From: Gemmobacter aquatilis
GTDB taxonomy: Bacteria; Pseudomonadota; Alphaproteobacteria; Rhodobacterales; Rhodobacteraceae
Length of the DNA stretch: 64,000 bases
Direction: 5' to 3'
Assembly: GCF_900110025.1 (NCBI RefSeq)
Contig: NZ_FOCE01000002.1
Coordinates: forward strand, 372,001 to 436,000
The notes under the pieces are model-generated. The model saw only the letters and a list, made by a program, of their open reading frames with translations. It was not told the DNA's origin and searched no databases. The translations under genes and the position numbers were made by a program. Each line of letters opens with the position of its first letter. The first letter of the stretch is position 1. This document shows, one piece after another, positions 60,301 to 64,000 of this stretch.

Positions 60301-63300
60301 TTGAATAAACAGACCGCAACTGACTTCACCTTGCCGCCGGGCGTGATCGGGATTCCGCCCGATCTGGACGCCCGGCCCGACGCAGCGCCCGAGGTGGAAA
60401 CCTTCAACGACGCTGAGCTTCTGGGGGCTGAAACCGAAGGCTACACGGCGCTGCTAGGTCAGCCTGCAACGCTGCTTCTCGGATCGCTCTACGGTGCCAA
60501 GGATCGAAACAACACGCAGGACGGAGACTGGTCTCCGGTCACCATGCCGTGGGTACAGTGGCTGATCGGTGGTCCCGGCGACAAGAACAACGCGCCGTGG
60601 GGCTTCACGCGGCACCCGGTGAACAAGGCCAAGGAAGGCGCTTGCGTTGTTCTAGGCTCTTCCATCGGCAAGGCCCGCAAGGCCAGCGCCATGGAAACCA
60701 TGTATGCGATGGGGCTGGATATTGACGCAGGGTTCCCGCTCGACTCGATGCTCGACAAACTGGAAGAGCTGGGGCTGTTCTGTCTGGTCTACACCAGCCA
60801 CAGCCACGGCAAGAGCGGCTTGCAGCTCAAGCATGGCGATGTGATCCGCAAGCTAAAGATCAAGCCCGCCGAATTGGACCTTTCACAGGTCCGCCGCTAC
60901 CTGCGGGAGTTCGACAAGAACCGCTATGAAGAGACCTTCATTCAGGCGGTGACGATCAAGACCGCGAAGAAGCATGTGAAGGAAGGGCTGGTGATCGAAC
61001 TCGACACGCCCCCCCTCGACAAGTACCGCCTGATTTTTCCGCTGGAACAGCCGGTCAAGCTGATGGACCTTGCCGACACGGAATCCGAATGGCTGGCGCT
61101 GTGGGAAGACAAGATCACCGGCCTAGCCCGCGAATTGCTGGGTGTCCACTTCGACACGAGCTGCACCGACCCTTCACGCCTGTTCTTCACGGCGCGCCAC
61201 CCGAAGGACGCCGCAGACTGGTATTGCGCAGTCGTGCGTGGTGATCCGCTGCGCTTTGAAGATGTGCCGACCGTCAAGAAATCGACCTACCTGAACACGC
61301 GTAAGCCTCTTAACGCGTTCGAGATGGCAGGCGGGGTGGCGGATGCGGGGGACCGTCCTGCTCAGGCGCTGGCACCTTCGGGGGCGTCCCTGAACGACTG
61401 GCATTCCAAGGCCAAGGACCGCTTCCAGATGGCGGACCTTCTGGAAGACCTTTGCGCGGATCGGCTGCGGCCCGCGAGCAATGCACAGGGGCAGGTCCAT
61501 ATTGAGTGCCCGTTCGAACACGAGCATTCCAGCGAGGGCGGCACCGCCTGCGATGCGCGCAACGCTCTGGACAGTTCGTCCGGGTTCTGGACGTGGGGGT
61601 GCCACCATGACTCGTGTCAGGGGCGGCACAAGCTGGCGTTCCTTGAAGAGGCGTTGCGCCAGAACTGGTTCGATGAGGACCAGCTCTTCGGGGATTCCGT
61701 ATACATGATGGACGGCCCGGAGTACGAAGACGAGGGAGACGACAGCGCCCCTGCGCCCGCCGATAGGACGGCGCGCCATGCTGTTGCCGCCGCATCCACG
61801 CGTGACGTTCTATTGTCGCTGGTGGAAGGGTTCGACCTAGACACGACAGAAGCCGAAGTCTGCGCCGTGATCCGGCAGGCGCTGGAAACCAAGGCGGACA
61901 AGGCCGCACAGGGGCGCTTGAAGGCCGCTGTCACCGGCAAGACCCCGATCAAGGCCAAAGCGTATAACGACCTGTGGAAGCAGGAAGCCGAAGCCGCCCG
62001 CAAGAAACAGAAACCGAAGGGAGATTCCGGCGCGGGCGAGATTGAAACCTGCAATATCAAGGACCACTTCCCCGACCAGACAGAATATGCCCGCCGCCGC
62101 ATCCGCGAAGAGAACGAAGTGTCCCCCCGACTGTTTCAGTTCGGCGGTGCATATGTCACGGCTGACGCCGTCCGCCACCGTGTCCGCATGGCCGAAGGCC
62201 GGGAAAGCATGTTCTCGACGCTGGAAAAAGTGACCCGGTGGGAAACCCTCGTAAAGTTCGGTGACGAATACGTCCCCCGGCTGGTATCGCCGCCGGAAGC
62301 CGTGGTTCGGGCGCTCGCCATGGATCACACCTTTGCAGATTCCCTGCCGGAACTTCTGGCGGTGCCCTCGACGCCGTTCTTTGACGCAGAGGGACGGCTA
62401 GTTGCCGAAGATGGGTATCACGAAGGGGCAAAGGTGTACCTGGCGAATGGTGACTTGGAACTCCCCGGCGTCAGCCGGACCCCCACGCCGGAAGAGGTGT
62501 CAGAGGCCAAGCGCCTGATCGTGGAAGAGGTGCTGGCGGACTTCCCCCTTGGCGGGATGGATCGGGACCAGATCGTCGGAACCCTGACAGCGCCCGGCCC
62601 GAATGACCATGCAGTTACCCATGCCGTTGCCTTTGCGCTGTTGCCGTTCTGTCGTGATCTGATCGACGGGCCAACGCCGGGGCATATGTTCACGAAGCCC
62701 GGACCCGGCACAGGTGCGTCTCTTCTGGTGGATGCGCTGACCACGCTCGCCTTGGGGACGCCTGCGCCTGCCATGGCGCTGCCCGGCAAGCCTGATGAGA
62801 TCGGCAAGACCCTGTCGGCAACGCTTGCCGAAGGCGCGAGCGTGATCCTGTTCGACAACGTGGGGCAGGCCATTGCCAGCACGGAATTGGCTTCCGCGAT
62901 GACTGCACCGACCTATAAGGCCCGCATCCTTGGCAAATCGCAGACTGTGGAAGTTCCGGTTCGCGCCGTATGGGCCTTCACCGCGAACAACGTCACGGCT
63001 AGCAGCGAAGTGCTGCGGCGGCAGGTGCTTATCCCGCTGGACGCGGGCGTGCCCGATCCTGAAAAGCGGACCCCCGGCGGCGGGTGGCGACATGCCAGCC
63101 TGCGGAACTGGGTCAAGGACAACCGCCCGGCGCTCGTGGGGGCGTGCCTTACGCTCGTGCAGAACTGGGTGGCCGGTGGCATGGTCAAACAGAAGAGCGC
63201 CGTTATGGCGTCCTATGAGGAATGGGCCGGGATCATGGGCGGAATCCTAGCCGCAGCCGGTTTCCATGGCTTCCTTGATGGGCAGGAAGTGGAACGCAAG

Positions 63301-63672
63301 AAAGCCGCAGACGACACCGCAGACGGCTTGACGCAGCTTCTGTATGCCTTCGCAGAGTATCCAACTGGAACCCTGTTTCGCCCCGGCGGGAACCGTGCCT
63401 TCAAGGGGCAGAAGACTGTCAGCATTCAGGCGCTTTTGAACGGCGAAGACCGGGCGAAGATCGAACCGGGGGACGACAAGCCCGACCCGATTCAGATCAA
63501 CGGTTGGGGCTATAGCTCGTTTGACGGGGCCTATAAGACGGCGGGGCGGATCACTAGCGGGATGAAGGTGTTTGTCCGCAAGCCGTATCAGGTGGAAGAC
63601 CAGTTGCTGACCTTCACCGAACTGCCTGACAGTCGGGGCGGGGGAGTCGTGTACCAGATGGACAAGAAGTGA
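60301..63672 (+). CDS. primase-helicase-like replication protein
   Basis: This 1123-residue protein starts at TTG. The N-terminal part (about 1-330) contains DPSRLFFTARHP (290-301), resembling phage primase-polymerase families. A likely zinc motif follows: C403, H407, C434 and C439 (IECPFEHEH and WGCHHDSCQG). The C-terminal AAA-like part (about 760-1000) has GPGTGAS (801-807) at the Walker A site, with alanine where lysine is expected, Walker B VILFDN (D852), FTANN (sensor-like) and EVLRRQV. It probably starts DNA replication of the element. Confidence 0.75.
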   Translation: MNKQTATDFTLPPGVIGIPPDLDARPDAAPEVETFNDAELLGAETEGYTALLGQPATLLLGSLYGAKDRNNTQDGDWSPVTMPWVQWLIGGPGDKNNAPWGFTRHPVNKAKEGACVVLGSSIGKARKASAMETMYAMGLDIDAGFPLDSMLDKLEELGLFCLVYTSHSHGKSGLQLKHGDVIRKLKIKPAELDLSQVRRYLREFDKNRYEETFIQAVTIKTAKKHVKEGLVIELDTPPLDKYRLIFPLEQPVKLMDLADTESEWLALWEDKITGLARELLGVHFDTSCTDPSRLFFTARHPKDAADWYCAVVRGDPLRFEDVPTVKKSTYLNTRKPLNAFEMAGGVADAGDRPAQALAPSGASLNDWHSKAKDRFQMADLLEDLCADRLRPASNAQGQVHIECPFEHEHSSEGGTACDARNALDSSSGFWTWGCHHDSCQGRHKLAFLEEALRQNWFDEDQLFGDSVYMMDGPEYEDEGDDSAPAPADRTARHAVAAASTRDVLLSLVEGFDLDTTEAEVCAVIRQALETKADKAAQGRLKAAVTGKTPIKAKAYNDLWKQEAEAARKKQKPKGDSGAGEIETCNIKDHFPDQTEYARRRIREENEVSPRLFQFGGAYVTADAVRHRVRMAEGRESMFSTLEKVTRWETLVKFGDEYVPRLVSPPEAVVRALAMDHTFADSLPELLAVPSTPFFDAEGRLVAEDGYHEGAKVYLANGDLELPGVSRTPTPEEVSEAKRLIVEEVLADFPLGGMDRDQIVGTLTAPGPNDHAVTHAVAFALLPFCRDLIDGPTPGHMFTKPGPGTGASLLVDALTTLALGTPAPAMALPGKPDEIGKTLSATLAEGASVILFDNVGQAIASTELASAMTAPTYKARILGKSQTVEVPVRAVWAFTANNVTASSEVLRRQVLIPLDAGVPDPEKRTPGGGWRHASLRNWVKDNRPALVGACLTLVQNWVAGGMVKQKSAVMASYEEWAGIMGGILAAAGFHGFLDGQEVERKKAADDTADGLTQLLYAFAEYPTGTLFRPGGNRAFKGQKTVSIQALLNGEDRAKIEPGDDKPDPIQINGWGYSSFDGAYKTAGRITSGMKVFVRKPYQVEDQLLTFTELPDSRGGGVVYQMDKK

Positions 63673-63681
63673 AGTGGAGAG

Positions 63682-63703
63682 GGCCGCCGTTAGGCGGTCT
63701 TTT
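63682..63703 (+). terminator. Rho-independent terminator of the replication gene
   Basis: GGCCGCC (63682-63688) pairs with GGCGGTC (63693-63699) with one G-T pair and a GTTA loop, followed by TTTTCG. It starts 10 bases after the stop of the replication gene. Confidence 0.75.
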
Positions 63704-63708
63704 CGTTT

Positions 63709-63945
63709 GCAGGGGTGACGCAGGGTGACGCAGGGGTTAAATCATTGTATTATAACGAAAAACAGGGGTGCAGGGGTGCGGTGTGTGCGTACGCTATATA
63801 GAAAAGACATATATTCACGATTTTCCCCTTTTTTGACGTGGACTCGCGATTAGGGGGGTCACCTACTATTTTAGTCAGGAATTATTTTGGTAAATATATT
63901 CATTCTCTATACATAAGCTATTAAAGATACCCCTGTTACCCCTGC
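63709..63945. repeat. iterated CAGGGGT words in direct and inverted orientation
   Basis: Direct copies begin at 63710 (CAGGGGTGAC), 63721 (CAGGGTGAC), 63731 (CAGGGGTTA), 63763 and 63771 (CAGGGGTG each). Inverted copies lie at 63929-63935 and 63938-63944 (ACCCCTG). AT-rich DNA fills the space between the two groups. Iterons flanking AT-rich DNA are the usual form of phage and plasmid origins. Confidence 0.45.
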
Positions 63946-64000
63946 TATCCATGCAAAGGCCTTATTTCATTGGGCCAAATCGTGTAGGGTACGAAACTGC

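Larger units (their letters stand above)
54838..64000 (+). mobile_element. integrated element (prophage or satellite-like), left part
   Basis: The region from the tRNA stub onward holds an integrase, many small unknown genes with four-base overlaps, a primase-helicase-like gene, iteron-like repeats and AT-rich gaps. Base composition and gene size differ from the housekeeping genes before it. No capsid, tail or lysis gene is seen, so it could be the early region of a prophage, a phage satellite or another integrative element. The right boundary is outside the window. Confidence 0.75.
63673..64000. other. gene-free, AT-rich and repeat-rich end of the window
   Basis: After a terminator the sequence has five copies of a CAGGGGTG-type word, AT-rich blocks (TTGTATTATAACG and TAAATATATTCATTCTCTAT), and two inverted copies of the same word. 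No reading frame is supported. The arrangement resembles a replication origin next to the replication gene. Confidence 0.5.

Noticed and set aside
63709-63780. CRISPR array
   Set aside because: The repeated words are only 7-11 bases, nearly adjacent and without unique spacers; no cas genes are nearby.

Overview
The window looks like a chromosomal segment of an alphaproteobacterium, most likely a member of the Rhodobacteraceae (Rhodobacter/Paracoccus-like). The evidence is the very high GC content, LpxI in place of LpxH in the lipid A genes, the soxBDAG order, a perfect FnrL-type site, and a dispersed intergenic element ending in TATTT..CCAAGATGAAG that I associate with this family.

Region 1 (1-12477, mostly minus strand) holds the 3' end of mnmA and then a long envelope operon read right to left: pyrH, frr, uppS, cdsA, dxr, rseP, a 45-residue membrane protein, bamA, an OmpH/Skp chaperone, fabZ, lpxA, lpxI and lpxB. 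It links nucleotide supply, ribosome recycling, lipid carrier and isoprenoid synthesis, outer-membrane protein assembly and lipid A synthesis. Region 2 (12660-20876, plus) has miaA, an AraC regulator and a family-5 (peptide-type) ABC importer. Region 3 (20920-31561) holds der/bamB/yfgM, an Atm1-like exporter divergent from an ArsR regulator, a LysM protein, a LOG-family protein, rarD, a host-attachment-type protein, an iron-type sodB and a small secreted protein.

Region 4 (31779-42368) has soxBDAG (heterotetrameric sarcosine oxidase), a CcmI-like protein, ruvX, a DUF1289 protein, a TSUP permease, a Bcr/CflA efflux protein and dusA. Region 5 (42515-46589) is fabI, a MaoC-Pta fusion and ackA, divergent from an Rrf2 regulator with a perfect FNR/FnrL box between them. 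Region 6 (46715-54568) is a guanidine degradation operon. A guanidine-I (ykkC) riboswitch precedes an ABC importer, two DUF1989 proteins (carboxyguanidine deiminase subunits) and a biotin-dependent guanidine/urea carboxylase. No allophanate hydrolase is present in the window.

Region 7 (54639-64000) starts with an intact tRNA-Val(TAC). Next comes the 3' stub of a second tRNA with its own terminator, which I read as the left attachment site of an integrated element. Inside lie a variant tyrosine recombinase, a run of small unknown genes with ATGA overlaps, an iteron-like block, a stretch packed with seven perfect hairpins, a large primase-helicase-like protein without the Walker A lysine, and an AT-rich repeat region resembling a replication origin. 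The right end of the element lies outside the window. The hairpin-packed stretch (59064-59244) and the riboswitch leader are the most unusual signals.
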